Part shown: piece after piece, positions 15,513-25,176 of the stretch
Position numbering within the stretch: the stretch's first letter is position 1
How the letters are laid out: every line of letters begins with the position of its first letter
Virus record (IMG/VR): IMGVR_UViG_3300008120_000369
Coordinates: 1-42,573 of that record
Source of the DNA: a virus
DNA length: 42,573 nucleotides
Direction: 5' to 3' (one strand)
Program-made: the position numbers and the translations under genes
Notes under the pieces: model-generated
Database searches by the model: none
What the model saw: the letters and a program-made list of their open reading frames with translations, nothing else
Told to the model about the DNA's origin: nothing

Positions 15513-17186
15513 TTAGAATGTTCCTCCGTCAAGGGTTGATGTCCAATGTGGTTTATTATTATATATTGTCGAAACTGAAGAAGGAATTACAGATAGATTT
15601 TGTATTGATCCATTATCACCTTCTTTTCTAATGTTGTAAGTATTGACAAATGTTCCCTCAACACCAATTAAACTTAATGTGGTAACTGTTCCACCAGTTT
15701 CAACAATACCATAAGCATTGCTTGTATCTTGTCTAATAATATCTCCTGCGGTTACAGTAACAGAAGAAGGTAATGCCAAAGTAACCTTTGTAATAGCAGT
15801 TAGAATCTGCTTTGAAGTAATAACAGGGGATGCTGGATTATTTGTCGAAGTTTGTAATCCATCAGCATCAAAATATACAACACCGTGAGTATTGAAGTCG
15901 CCAGTTTGATAGTAAATACCTTTAATATCAAGGTATCCTCTGGTTCCAGTTACTACACTATTGGTGATAGTTGCATCTGGAATATATGTCCAAGATCTTG
16001 CAGTGGCGGCACTTCCTACATTATTTTGGTCAGTATATCCAAAGAATCCAATTTTGTTATTTGCAGTTCCAGTACTTGTATTATAATTAAATGCAACACC
16101 ACGGTCAGTGTTAGTATCGTATGCGTGGGTGATTGTTAATTGAGTTGTAGTTGAAATTCCAGGAGCAATAGTTGCATCTGTTAAAGTTATAATTTTATTA
16201 ACAGTATCATAAGCAGTTACTGTGTTTACTCCGGATACTGAAAGTGCAGCATTTCCACTAACTACGTCACCAGTATTGATTCCTGTAACGGAATCTAATC
16301 TAATCGTACTTACACCAGCAACGACGGTTGTCATTACTGTTCTTGTGCTTGTTACGTCACCAAGAACAATAATAGGATCATTTAGATCAACAGTTGTAGA
16401 ATTTACAGATGTTGTAGTTCCATCTACCTGTAAATTTCCTTTTACAATAACAGTTCCTTCATTACTTAATCCATCTGGATAAGGATCTAAGTATAATTCG
16501 TTACCAGAAATAGTTGAAATTACATTATCTTTAATTTTAACCTGATCAAATGTTGAATGTCCGGTAACACTTATTGATCCACCAACATTCAGATTCTTTT
16601 CAATTCCAACTCCACCTTCAACTACAAGAGCGCCATTATCTTTTGTAGTTGATTCAGTTACATCTCCAATATTGATTGCTACACCATCAGCAAATGCCCA
16701 ATCTGCACCTTCAATTTCAAACCTATTATCGGTCGCTTCATCATAGCGAAGTTTTACATCTTTATCATTTCCAAATGCAAGATAGGTATCATCAACAATG
16801 TTAACTTCACCAGTTCCATTAGGATCTAATACAATATCACCATCAGTATTTGTTGATGATAAAGTATTTGAATCAAGTCTTAGATTGTCAACATTCCACT
16901 GATCTACTTTTCTATTGCTATCTAGAATAGCAACAATACCGCCGTCAGTATTTCTTGTATTTGAGACACCAGCAATAGTTCCTGGCTGGTGCTCCATCAT
17001 GGATGCATAGTAATATCCACCAACTGGGTTTACGTTATTACCATCATCGCCTACAAAAATTCTATCTTTGTATTGGTTAAGTCCACCGTAACTACCAATA
17101 CCAGTTACGTATGCTAACTCACCCCAATTTAGACTAGAAGGTTTATTAGTACCTGAGGATCTTTTGATCCTGATAATACTTGCCAT
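15513..17186 (-). CDS. Fibre-like virion protein (557 aa)
   Basis: The N-terminus (MASIIRIKRSSGTNKPSSLN, then WGELAYVTG and DRIFVGDDG) is the start common to many marine phage tail-fibre proteins. It resembles the N-terminal fold of the Bordetella phage tropism protein Mtd. A second recognisable fibre motif is KDNGALVVEGGVGIEKNLNV followed by GGSISVTG at about 180-215. Most of the rest is Thr/Ser/Val/Gly-rich beta structure. The C-terminus is WTSTLDGGTF, much like the NLDINGGNF end of the adjacent 75-aa protein. The gene lies in the T4 gp9-gp12/wac slot, so a tail- or collar-attached fibre is likely. No reverse transcriptase or variable repeat is present, so Mtd-like diversification is not implied. 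Confidence 0.8.
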   Translation of the reverse strand: MASIIRIKRSSGTNKPSSLNWGELAYVTGIGSYGGLNQYKDRIFVGDDGNNVNPVGGYYYASMMEHQPGTIAGVSNTRNTDGGIVAILDSNRKVDQWNVDNLRLDSNTLSSTNTDGDIVLDPNGTGEVNIVDDTYLAFGNDKDVKLRYDEATDNRFEIEGADWAFADGVAINIGDVTESTTKDNGALVVEGGVGIEKNLNVGGSISVTGHSTFDQVKIKDNVISTISGNELYLDPYPDGLSNEGTVIVKGNLQVDGTTTSVNSTTVDLNDPIIVLGDVTSTRTVMTTVVAGVSTIRLDSVTGINTGDVVSGNAALSVSGVNTVTAYDTVNKIITLTDATIAPGISTTTQLTITHAYDTNTDRGVAFNYNTSTGTANNKIGFFGYTDQNNVGSAATARSWTYIPDATITNSVVTGTRGYLDIKGIYYQTGDFNTHGVVYFDADGLQTSTNNPASPVITSKQILTAITKVTLALPSSVTVTAGDIIRQDTSNAYGIVETGGTVTTLSLIGVEGTFVNTYNIRKEGDNGSIQNLSVIPSSVSTIYNNKPHWTSTLDGGTF

Positions 17187-17414
17187 TTAGAAATTTCCCC
17201 CGTTGATGTCTAAATTCTGTGTTGCCCCTGGTGTAAGGGTTAGTGTAGCGTCCCATTTTCTAGTAGCACCATTATAAACAAGAACCATACCATCAAGTAA
17301 ATTTGTGGCATTAACATCACTCAATTCAGACAAAGAAAGACCTTGAGCACCAGCAAGTGAAGATATAACTTTTACTGCAGGTTGTTGTCCTACTCTGACC
17401 TTAATTTCTGCCAT
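17187..17414 (-). CDS. Small putative virion protein before the fibre-like gene (75 aa)
   Basis: This 75-aa protein starts MAEIKVRVGQQPAVKVISS and ends with NLDINGGNF. Its middle (LSELSDVNATNLLDGMVLVY, then NGATRKWDAT) resembles the short repeat seen in collagen- or fibre-associated phage proteins. In that repeat, LSDV followed by DGQ/DGMVL and YN...W precedes a fibre. It begins 27 nt after a TATAAATA late promoter, and its stop is directly followed by the ATG of the 557-aa fibre-like gene. The shared C-terminal GG(N/T)F suggests that the two proteins are structurally related or act at the same site. Function is not proven. Confidence 0.75.
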   Translation of the reverse strand: MAEIKVRVGQQPAVKVISSLAGAQGLSLSELSDVNATNLLDGMVLVYNGATRKWDATLTLTPGATQNLDINGGNF

Positions 17415-17440
17415 TTATAAACAGTTCAGGATCTAAAATA

Positions 17441-17448
17441 TATTTATA
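17441..17448 (-). promoter_or_regulatory. T4-type late promoter upstream of the 75-aa and 557-aa genes
   Basis: The minus strand reads TATAAATA at 17448-17441, 27 nt upstream of ATG 17414. The TAA at 17446-17444 is also the stop codon of the 66-aa gene. Confidence 0.8.
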
Positions 17449-17644
17449 CTTCATTGAATCCAAACGGTTCAATGGAAGATCCGAATGATGAAATAACCTC
17501 TTGTTGTTTAAAATAAAGTTTTATATAAGATTTTGCAATATTTCTCAAAGTATCAACACAATCGATATTGTCGATTTCTGATGCTGCTTTATAATACTCA
17601 AAACTTTTGCTCAGGTTTTCTAAGTTAATTTTATCTGGATCCAT
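17444..17644 (-). CDS. Small helical protein of unknown function (66 aa)
   Basis: This 66-aa protein, MDPDKINLENLSKSFEYYKA onward, is acidic at the start, mostly helical, and ends in SIEPFGFNEV. It overlaps the 3' end of the preceding 71-aa gene by 14 nt and ends inside the next late promoter. No family was recognised. The tight packing and normal composition support a real gene. It may be a chaperone or adaptor for the adjacent large virion proteins, but that is only a guess from position. Confidence 0.6.
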   Translation of the reverse strand: MDPDKINLENLSKSFEYYKAASEIDNIDCVDTLRNIAKSYIKLYFKQQEVISSFGSSIEPFGFNEV

Positions 17645-17846
17645 TGATAAGTTCCTTCAGTAGAGATTTAATTTCATCAATATCTTTTTTCATTTCTTCA
17701 ATTTCATTCTTCTCTCTTTGCTTAATGTCTTTCATTCTCATATAGTTTGCGTATGCCGATCTATCTTTATTTAAGATAGCGCCGGTATTTTTATCTCTGA
17801 AAAGATTGTTATGCCCTTCAACGGGTATTAAATTAAGGTCATCCAT
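17631..17846 (-). CDS. Small charged protein of the ILNKDRSAY type (71 aa)
   Basis: I start at ATG 17846-17844, directly after the 2441-aa stop (TAATATG), rather than at an upstream start inside that gene. The 71-aa protein begins MDDLNLIPVEGHNNLFRDKN. It contains TGAILNKDRSAYANYMRMK, a pattern I recall in short conserved proteins of T4-like cyanophages (a residue-poor N-terminus, then a strand-turn with 'TGAI.N.D..AY'). The C-terminal half (KDIKQREKNEIEEMKKDIDE) is a charged helix that could form a coiled coil. It overlaps the following 66-aa gene by 14 nt. No function is assigned. Confidence 0.7.
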   Translation of the reverse strand: MDDLNLIPVEGHNNLFRDKNTGAILNKDRSAYANYMRMKDIKQREKNEIEEMKKDIDEIKSLLKELINGSR

Positions 17847-17847
17847 A

Positions 17848-20800
17848 TTACGCAAGTGCAACACATCTAAAATCTTTTAGTTTTACAGGAGTTGATTCAT
17901 TTGTTGAAGACATTACAATTTTAATAGAAAATCCATTGAACTGATCTAAATTATTGGCGGTAAACTGATACTCTGAGAATGAATCTGGAGTATCTGGTGT
18001 CACAAAAGCATCTGCTCTTCCACTATTTTTATTTTGATCAATAACTAAATCGCCATATCCATCACCATCAGTATCTATTAAATTATCATATCCTGGGAAT
18101 GGTATATAACTTTGTGGAACATCACTAGAATCTGCCTTGAAAAGTCTGTAGAAAACTCTAAAATCTGCCTCAGGCTGTCTATTTGCAGCAACTAGAACAC
18201 GTAAACTTGTTGCTGGTTGTGCAAGAGAAATAATCTGAGTTACAAAAACAGAACCATGTGGATCTCCATTTATTTTATTAGATCTCGAATCAAGTACATA
18301 ATCATTAATTGGATTATTTGATCTATTTCTACCAAGAACAAAAGTGGCATTTTGAATATCCATTACAGGGGAAAGGTTTGGATCCTCTGTTGAAAAATCA
18401 ACTTTTAATGTTAGAGATTTATTTAACGGTAAAGTTGTCAATCTAGTAATTTCATTTATTCTTGATGCAACCATTCTTGGTGTTGGGAACTGAGAAACCG
18501 TATTCAGTTGAATTGGATCATAACCAAGATCTAGGAATGAAGTTTCATTTCCACCAGCACTTGTTCCAGATATAGTTCTGATTTGTGCGGATGATGCTGT
18601 TCCCTTCCCTGGGGTGATAATATTAAACATTGGTTCAATAGTACTAAATTGATGATTCTGAGATATTCCAACACTATTTTCACCAAAACCTTTTTGAGAC
18701 TCAAAGTTTAGCATCGATCCACCAGAACTTCTATTAGTAGGTGATGACCTATCAAATTCTAAGAAGTAATTATCTAGATTTGAATTTTCTGATGTATAAT
18801 ATGTTGTTGGAATATTATGAGTTGTGTTAATTCTCATCAAAGAAACACCATCAACTTCATATGGTTGAATAAAGTCTCCAGTAGAGTGTGAAGTTTTAAC
18901 ACTTCCATTTAATGCTCTGGAATCAATAGTAAGAGTTCCAGCATTCCCAGAAACCTGAGTTATATTACTATAAGATACTACTTCGTTACGTATTAATGCA
19001 TACCCACGACTAGTTGTTATTCCCTCAAATGTTGCAAAAACTGTAGTATTTGCAACGGATACTATCGTATCATTTTCTCCAAAGTTTGCTGTTAAAGCAA
19101 CTTTTTCTCTGTCTGGTAAAACATTTTCAATTTGAATTACATTATTTCCACCATGATGTGCATGATTATATTGTTTAATTCTAAAAACATTTCCAGAGAA
19201 AAGGTTGTCAGTTAGTGATGAAGTTCCATTAACTGTTGTTCCACTGTTTGTTCTACTTGATTCACTGGTTGGATCAGTATAGTAAACAATTTGGGATGTG
19301 TTTGTAAAGTTTTCCCCTTGAACATTAGTCAGATAAATTGTATCTGCCGCACTACGAGTTTGAACTCCAAATTTTGCTCCACTACCAGATCCAACACTAC
19401 TTGTTGTAATACCTAATACTTCACCAGTTACATATCCATTTCCATTACTTGTTATACTATATGTTCTGATTGTTCCATTAAGAAACTGAACTGTTGCTTG
19501 TGCTCCTGTTCCATTTCCACTCAATGAATACAATGACACTCCGGTATAAGTACCATCAGAATATCCTGCGCCAACAGAAACTACCGTTGCAACTCCAATC
19601 GGTCCACCAAGATTTTCAATAATACCAGTTATACTTGGACTTGAACCCTGACCAATTTTAACTCCTGGTACAACTGCTGTGTTAAGAGTTCCAGTGATTG
19701 GAAGTTTTAACTTTCTTGGTAGACCTTCAATTGGATTATTTGGTAATTTAGAAACATTAGTACCATTAGGTGTAATGTCTGTATTGTAAAAAGTTACTGT
19801 TCCAGAAGGAACAAATTGTGCTTTATACAATTTGAAGGTTAAATCTTGATATTGGCTTGCTGTCCAAATAGTTCCATTTTGAGATTTGAATAAAGATCCA
19901 CCAATATACTGTTTGGTAACAACAACATTTTGAACATCAGGTAAATTTTGTGTTCTAACTGTTTTTTGTCCCATTGTTGCAGTCCACATCTCATAAGCAT
20001 CTGATGCTGGAGAAAGAATAACAATAGCATATTCACGATTTGCTTCCAAAAATACTGGAGAAGAGAATCTAATTCTTGTTGGAATTGGTTCAAATGGATT
20101 CGCATCATTAATATTAATTTGATCTGGATTTAGTGCAATTTGAGTGTAATCTTGGACAAGGAAAGATGTTGGCGTACCAAGTTCAACTGTTCTAAGTTCA
20201 ACGTAAATCTTGGCAGATGGATCTTTCGTCGCAAAGTATAGGTCAAACGAAGTTAGGAATGCACCTTTACCATCGACAGTGAACGATTGTGCTAATGGAT
20301 CTCTGTGAGGAGCTTTGACCTGAACAGAAACTTCAGTTGGTTTTGCAGCAGGTTGGGGTGGATTTCTGACAGAAACTCTACTTGTCTCCTGAGTCAGGAT
20401 AGTTCCAGATCCACTGTATGTACCAACAGCTTCACTTGCAAATACAGTTGATCCAGGTAGCGGAGTAACGCCGGGAGGAACAGCGGTAACTTTGACTGTC
20501 TTTGTTCCACTAGTAACTTTGACTGGTGGTGGTGGATTTGAGTTTGGATCTCTGAAGAAGAAGTTAGCAACAATATCTCCCCAGTTATCAGATACCAACT
20601 CTGCCCTGGATATTTTTGCAACTGCACCACTTGTTTCGCCAACAACAGTAGCATCTTTTATAACATAACCATAATACTTTTCTTCGGTTGCTAAAGCTCT
20701 TACTCCAAAATTAATCAATTTTGAAGTTGCCGAATATGAAGTTCCAGGAGCTGGTCTAGTACGATCATATGGGTCGACACTATACTCTTCAACAAGAACA

Positions 20801-23800
20801 GCGGGAGATCCTAGTCCAGCACCAATATCTGGTCTAGAAGTATCTCCAAACTTATGATTTGGTCTTTGTATTCTTACGTAAGCAATTTGTTGTCCACCAT
20901 GATAAACACGAGCATCTTCAAATACTTGGAAAGTACCGGATTGCATGTCAATTTCACACAATTTAGGAACAATATCAACTTGTTGACTATCCAGATAATG
21001 ATAATGCTTAGTGAAAGGTCTCAATCCATTTGCATTAAAGTATACGTTTCTAGAACGCATAAATGGATCAACTGTTCCACTTATTTTAACATCTTCAACA
21101 TAATTAAATTCTCTAGCAGGACCAGTTAATTTAGGAGTATATTGCGTAGTTGTTGTGGTAGTTGTAGTAGTTAATGTTCTTACACCCTTTTCACTTCTAT
21201 TACCACCTTTCTTGTAAGTCTCTTGCTCTGTCGATACATTTACATTTGTATTAACATTTGCTTCTTGTACCCATTCAGCACCAGTAGACTCTGTTCTATT
21301 GTCATCAATATAAATTGTTCTGACCCAGTTATCTGATGCTGGGTCTAGTTGCATACCACCAACAAAAACAATAACATTAAATGGATTTACATTTTCAACA
21401 TTGGTTGCATGTGGTTGCTCTATCCAATCAACCTCATCATACTTTAATGTAATTAAATCTCCGGTTTTTTGTACGTTGGGATCTAATAATTTTAGGTTTT
21501 GTGAAATATCAGTTTTTGTTCTATCAATTCCAGGATCAAGTGCCAACTCTGCCGGCATTGACCAGAAATCAACAGGAGCAATACCAGTAGGATCTGCTTT
21601 ACTGATATCAATTGTTGTATATCTCTTGTCTGCAAGTGATTTGTCTCTAAAACTGGTAACAATAAAACCAGATTTAAATCTATTCAAACCATTTGCATCA
21701 GTAACCTCTAAGGTCTGTGCCTTTAACTCTAACATACTTAGACTGGTTACTTCTTCCAGATTTTCAATTCTCTGCTCTAACTTAGCAATATCCCTCATTG
21801 TAAATCTTCTGTTATCTCTCAACAGAATTTGAGGATCATCTGCTAAGATTGGTGCCTTAGGATTATCCGAAGATTCACCCTTAACAACTTCAACCTCACT
21901 AAAACGATTTATTGTTATTAAATCAATTCTTGGTAGATAATAACTATATCCAATAAATGAAGTTTCATCTGGTGAAACTACATATCTAAAATTACTTTCA
22001 TAAGATCTGGAGTTGAATGCAAATGGTGATGATGTTGCACTATCTGGATTAAATTCTTCAACTCTTGGTCTGAAATCTAAAATGTCAGAAACTCTTGTCC
22101 CATTTGGTACAGAAGGTAGATCATTTGCATACCTCTCTTCGGTGTAGGAATTTACCGTAAAAATGTCCCCACTATTTCCAGGAGAAACTTTATAGTAATC
22201 AAATACTACTAAAAGTTGACGTGATGGGATAGAAGATCCGGATTTTCTCCTTATTCTCGAATAATCACAATACTGATTTTTATGACCCTTATCTAAAATG
22301 TAGTTAGTGGTCTTATTAATATAACTTCCAAAAGTAATATCTTGAATAACTGCAATTATAGAGGATTCTTTAAAAGTAACTGCTTCACCAACTTCAAAAT
22401 TATTTTCATTCAAATATACAAATTCTATGGTTGAAGATCCTTTATTAACAACTTGTGCAACTGCTCTACTATTATCTCCAACGATTTTTTCTCCTGTAAT
22501 GGCATTCACATCTAATGAAAGTCCAGTAGCAAATGTTAGTTTATCTAAAACTGGTACGGAAGAATTTGTAGACTCGTAGACTGCTCTAATATTTACAACG
22601 TCTGGAACATTCAAACAAATCTCTTCATCCTCGACTCTAAGACCATAGTATTTGCTGGTAGTGAGACCACTGGAAGTTGATCCAGATTGTGTTGAAATTC
22701 CACTCGTTCTTGTAATTGATACTTGTCTACTTCTTATAAAATCTTTCGATTTATTTGCAACCTGCCTCTTTTTAAGAGTCACATTAACGGTTACATTATT
22801 TTGATTACTTCTTAAACCAGTAAAGATCGCAGAAGATCCATCAGGACCGAGAGTAAATTTACTGGAAGTCAAACGATCAGTTGTTCCATCACTATAATGA
22901 ACAGAATATCTTTCGGCATCAAAAGATTCAAAGAATACACTAGTAATTCCTGCGCTAGTGTCTAGCGCATCAGCAGTAGTTATTGTTAGAGATCCAGTTG
23001 CACTAGTGCTCCTTCCTGTAATTTGTTTAGATATAGTGAGTTCAGAAGATGATAAGTCAACTGATGCAATGTTAATCTTTGGTAAATTTGTGTATAATCC
23101 TGAGGAAATAATGTTTAAAACTTTGGGTTCCATCAATGAGAACACTGAATCCCCATTGTCTACACTAGATCTACATACCGATGTAATTGCATATCCAACG
23201 GCAGCAAGACCGATTGAAGATCCATCAGCAGCAACTGATGTTATTCTATTGAAGTTTGGATCTGTTTGCCCACTTTGATATCTAATAATTGCTTCTGTTT
23301 TAATTCCAGTAGTACCTGAAAAAAATCTTCCAGGGACTTTTCCAGTATTTCCACCACTAACAGTTAATTTATCAGTAATAGAAAAGTTTGGTGGTGTTCT
23401 TTCATAAAGAACTGTATCAGCAAAGAAATCACTTTGAAGTGAAGTGTTTAATGTTGTAGAATCTTGATATACTGATTTTATGTCTTCAATAGTATATGCA
23501 ATTAAAGTAGTTACACCAATTTTTAGTTGTGGATCTTCATTTATAATTACCTGCTCACCAGATAAAAATGTTCCAGAAGTTTGAGAAAGACTAAAAGCGG
23601 AAGCATTTGGCTTTGCTGCCAAATAACCAGTTGCTCCACTGGAAAGACCTCTAACAAAAGAACCCAGTGGAACTTCTGTTGTTGTGTATGATCTTGAAAG
23701 ATATAATGTAGTATATGTTTGAATATCAAATAAGTATAGATCCCATTCAGTACTGTCGGTAGAATATGGGGCATCAGAAACACCATACCAATAAACTCTT

Positions 23801-25173
23801 GCCTCACCGATTTTTTGTCCACCTCCTCCTGGCGTTCCTGGTCCAGCGCCACCACTATCTCTTCTTCTATTATAAAGTTCAATAATATTCGATTGTGTTG
23901 TTTGCGTACCACTCACAGAAGCTCCAATATTAATATATGGAACTCCATGAACATTGTTGACTTTTAATAGACTACCCATTGCAAATGGGACAAGAGATCC
24001 ATCTACTCTCTTAGTCGTTCTTGGTTTTTCTACATCAACAACAGTTGATCCAACTAAATCAATATCAAATCCTTTAACATATGCAGTTCCAGCAGAAACT
24101 TTAACACACATTAAGTCATCATTTGGAATATTGCCTTGCTCAGTTCTTTGACCATCATTATAAAGACCACCATTTCCTGTTTCATTATTGAGTGAATTAG
24201 CAACTGTAACTCTAAATGGATTTACTGCATAGTTGCCTGATTCATCAAAAGTTCTTTTTGCAAAATAATCTTTGATTATACTATACTCTGACTTATTTTG
24301 TAATTTTTTAATTTGTCCTTGATCTACCTTAACTAACTCTACGAAGTTGGTATCATTAAAATCGAGTAATTGCTTCTTCGCTAATTTTACGCTTATTTTT
24401 AGTCTGTCAGCACCTGGCGCTGCGTAATTAGTAAATCCCTTTGCATTATCATTAAGATCTGAATCATCATCAGAACTAATAATTTCTTCAAGAATATCAA
24501 AACCAACTCTATATGAAGGTTCGTTGTTATATGGATCTAAGACAATTTGTGTATTTGGTACATCAACAAATACACCTCTGATGAAATATACACCCTTTGA
24601 AACTCCAACCGCATATCCAGTGCTAGTTGAATTGGATGAAACTAGTGTGATAACACTATCACCACTATTCAAAGTTGTATTGCCGTAGGTAACATTCTCC
24701 TCTAGAATGAGAATTTCCCCATTAGAAAATTGTAAAGTTTCTCCATCAGAACCACCATCAAGATACTTTACAAATAAAGTAATATCTTCGACACCTTCTT
24801 CTGGTGGTAAAAGATATCCTTTAAGTGATCCAACAATTCCAGAAGACTGACCTCTTACTCTAACTCCTCTACTATTATTGGCAGTTGTTAGTGCATCAAG
24901 ATAAACTGTAACATCTATTCCAAGATGATCTGGATTAACTTTAATTGTTGTGAAGGCATTATCGCAGGTGATTCCACCTGGAATAACCATAGATCCTTCT
25001 TTAAATAGATGACTTCCAAAAGACTCTATTTGATTTTGTAAAATTGATTGAAGACCAGTTAGTTCTCTTGCCTGGATTGGATATCCAGGTTTAAATAACA
25101 CTCTGTAATAATTATCTTCCTTATCAAAATCGTCATAGTAAGGGCTTACATTTAGGTTAGTCTTCTGTGGCAT
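17848..25173 (-). CDS. Giant DUF4815-type virion/baseplate protein (2441 aa)
   Basis: The N-terminus (NLNVSPYYDDFDKEDNYYRV, then LFKPGYPIQARELTGLQ and LQNQIESFGSHLFKEGS) is the DUF4815 type that I know from structural proteins of T4-like cyanophages. It is followed by long beta-rich regions. Notable parts are a Thr run near residue 1339, a DPFMRSRNV region and a lectin-like segment near 1700 (PLAQSFTVDGKGAFLTSFDL). There is also a YALIRNEVVSYSNITQ module near 2060 and a Ca-binding-type loop DTDGDGYGD at 2367. No internal stop or frameshift is visible. It follows gp8 by 3 nt in the slot of T4 gp9-gp12. It may therefore supply peripheral baseplate or receptor-contact functions. The precise role is inferred from order only. 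Confidence 0.85.
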   Translation of the reverse strand: MPQKTNLNVSPYYDDFDKEDNYYRVLFKPGYPIQARELTGLQSILQNQIESFGSHLFKEGSMVIPGGITCDNAFTTIKVNPDHLGIDVTVYLDALTTANNSRGVRVRGQSSGIVGSLKGYLLPPEEGVEDITLFVKYLDGGSDGETLQFSNGEILILEENVTYGNTTLNSGDSVITLVSSNSTSTGYAVGVSKGVYFIRGVFVDVPNTQIVLDPYNNEPSYRVGFDILEEIISSDDDSDLNDNAKGFTNYAAPGADRLKISVKLAKKQLLDFNDTNFVELVKVDQGQIKKLQNKSEYSIIKDYFAKRTFDESGNYAVNPFRVTVANSLNNETGNGGLYNDGQRTEQGNIPNDDLMCVKVSAGTAYVKGFDIDLVGSTVVDVEKPRTTKRVDGSLVPFAMGSLLKVNNVHGVPYINIGASVSGTQTTQSNIIELYNRRRDSGGAGPGTPGGGGQKIGEARVYWYGVSDAPYSTDSTEWDLYLFDIQTYTTLYLSRSYTTTEVPLGSFVRGLSSGATGYLAAKPNASAFSLSQTSGTFLSGEQVIINEDPQLKIGVTTLIAYTIEDIKSVYQDSTTLNTSLQSDFFADTVLYERTPPNFSITDKLTVSGGNTGKVPGRFFSGTTGIKTEAIIRYQSGQTDPNFNRITSVAADGSSIGLAAVGYAITSVCRSSVDNGDSVFSLMEPKVLNIISSGLYTNLPKINIASVDLSSSELTISKQITGRSTSATGSLTITTADALDTSAGITSVFFESFDAERYSVHYSDGTTDRLTSSKFTLGPDGSSAIFTGLRSNQNNVTVNVTLKKRQVANKSKDFIRSRQVSITRTSGISTQSGSTSSGLTTSKYYGLRVEDEEICLNVPDVVNIRAVYESTNSSVPVLDKLTFATGLSLDVNAITGEKIVGDNSRAVAQVVNKGSSTIEFVYLNENNFEVGEAVTFKESSIIAVIQDITFGSYINKTTNYILDKGHKNQYCDYSRIRRKSGSSIPSRQLLVVFDYYKVSPGNSGDIFTVNSYTEERYANDLPSVPNGTRVSDILDFRPRVEEFNPDSATSSPFAFNSRSYESNFRYVVSPDETSFIGYSYYLPRIDLITINRFSEVEVVKGESSDNPKAPILADDPQILLRDNRRFTMRDIAKLEQRIENLEEVTSLSMLELKAQTLEVTDANGLNRFKSGFIVTSFRDKSLADKRYTTIDISKADPTGIAPVDFWSMPAELALDPGIDRTKTDISQNLKLLDPNVQKTGDLITLKYDEVDWIEQPHATNVENVNPFNVIVFVGGMQLDPASDNWVRTIYIDDNRTESTGAEWVQEANVNTNVNVSTEQETYKKGGNRSEKGVRTLTTTTTTTTTQYTPKLTGPAREFNYVEDVKISGTVDPFMRSRNVYFNANGLRPFTKHYHYLDSQQVDIVPKLCEIDMQSGTFQVFEDARVYHGGQQIAYVRIQRPNHKFGDTSRPDIGAGLGSPAVLVEEYSVDPYDRTRPAPGTSYSATSKLINFGVRALATEEKYYGYVIKDATVVGETSGAVAKISRAELVSDNWGDIVANFFFRDPNSNPPPPVKVTSGTKTVKVTAVPPGVTPLPGSTVFASEAVGTYSGSGTILTQETSRVSVRNPPQPAAKPTEVSVQVKAPHRDPLAQSFTVDGKGAFLTSFDLYFATKDPSAKIYVELRTVELGTPTSFLVQDYTQIALNPDQININDANPFEPIPTRIRFSSPVFLEANREYAIVILSPASDAYEMWTATMGQKTVRTQNLPDVQNVVVTKQYIGGSLFKSQNGTIWTASQYQDLTFKLYKAQFVPSGTVTFYNTDITPNGTNVSKLPNNPIEGLPRKLKLPITGTLNTAVVPGVKIGQGSSPSITGIIENLGGPIGVATVVSVGAGYSDGTYTGVSLYSLSGNGTGAQATVQFLNGTIRTYSITSNGNGYVTGEVLGITTSSVGSGSGAKFGVQTRSAADTIYLTNVQGENFTNTSQIVYYTDPTSESSRTNSGTTVNGTSSLTDNLFSGNVFRIKQYNHAHHGGNNVIQIENVLPDREKVALTANFGENDTIVSVANTTVFATFEGITTSRGYALIRNEVVSYSNITQVSGNAGTLTIDSRALNGSVKTSHSTGDFIQPYEVDGVSLMRINTTHNIPTTYYTSENSNLDNYFLEFDRSSPTNRSSGGSMLNFESQKGFGENSVGISQNHQFSTIEPMFNIITPGKGTASSAQIRTISGTSAGGNETSFLDLGYDPIQLNTVSQFPTPRMVASRINEITRLTTLPLNKSLTLKVDFSTEDPNLSPVMDIQNATFVLGRNRSNNPINDYVLDSRSNKINGDPHGSVFVTQIISLAQPATSLRVLVAANRQPEADFRVFYRLFKADSSDVPQSYIPFPGYDNLIDTDGDGYGDLVIDQNKNSGRADAFVTPDTPDSFSEYQFTANNLDQFNGFSIKIVMSSTNESTPVKLKDFRCVALA

Positions 25174-25176
25174 TGT

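Noticed and set aside
15513-17186. Diversity-generating target because the N-terminus resembles Mtd
   Set aside because: No reverse transcriptase, template repeat or adenine-biased variable repeat is visible in the window; the N-terminal fold is common in phage fibres.
21140-21180. Run of threonine codons in the 2441-aa gene as a possible slippage or frameshift site
   Set aside because: The codons are mixed ACA/ACT/ACC, the frame is intact on both sides, and no slippery heptamer with a downstream structure was recognised.
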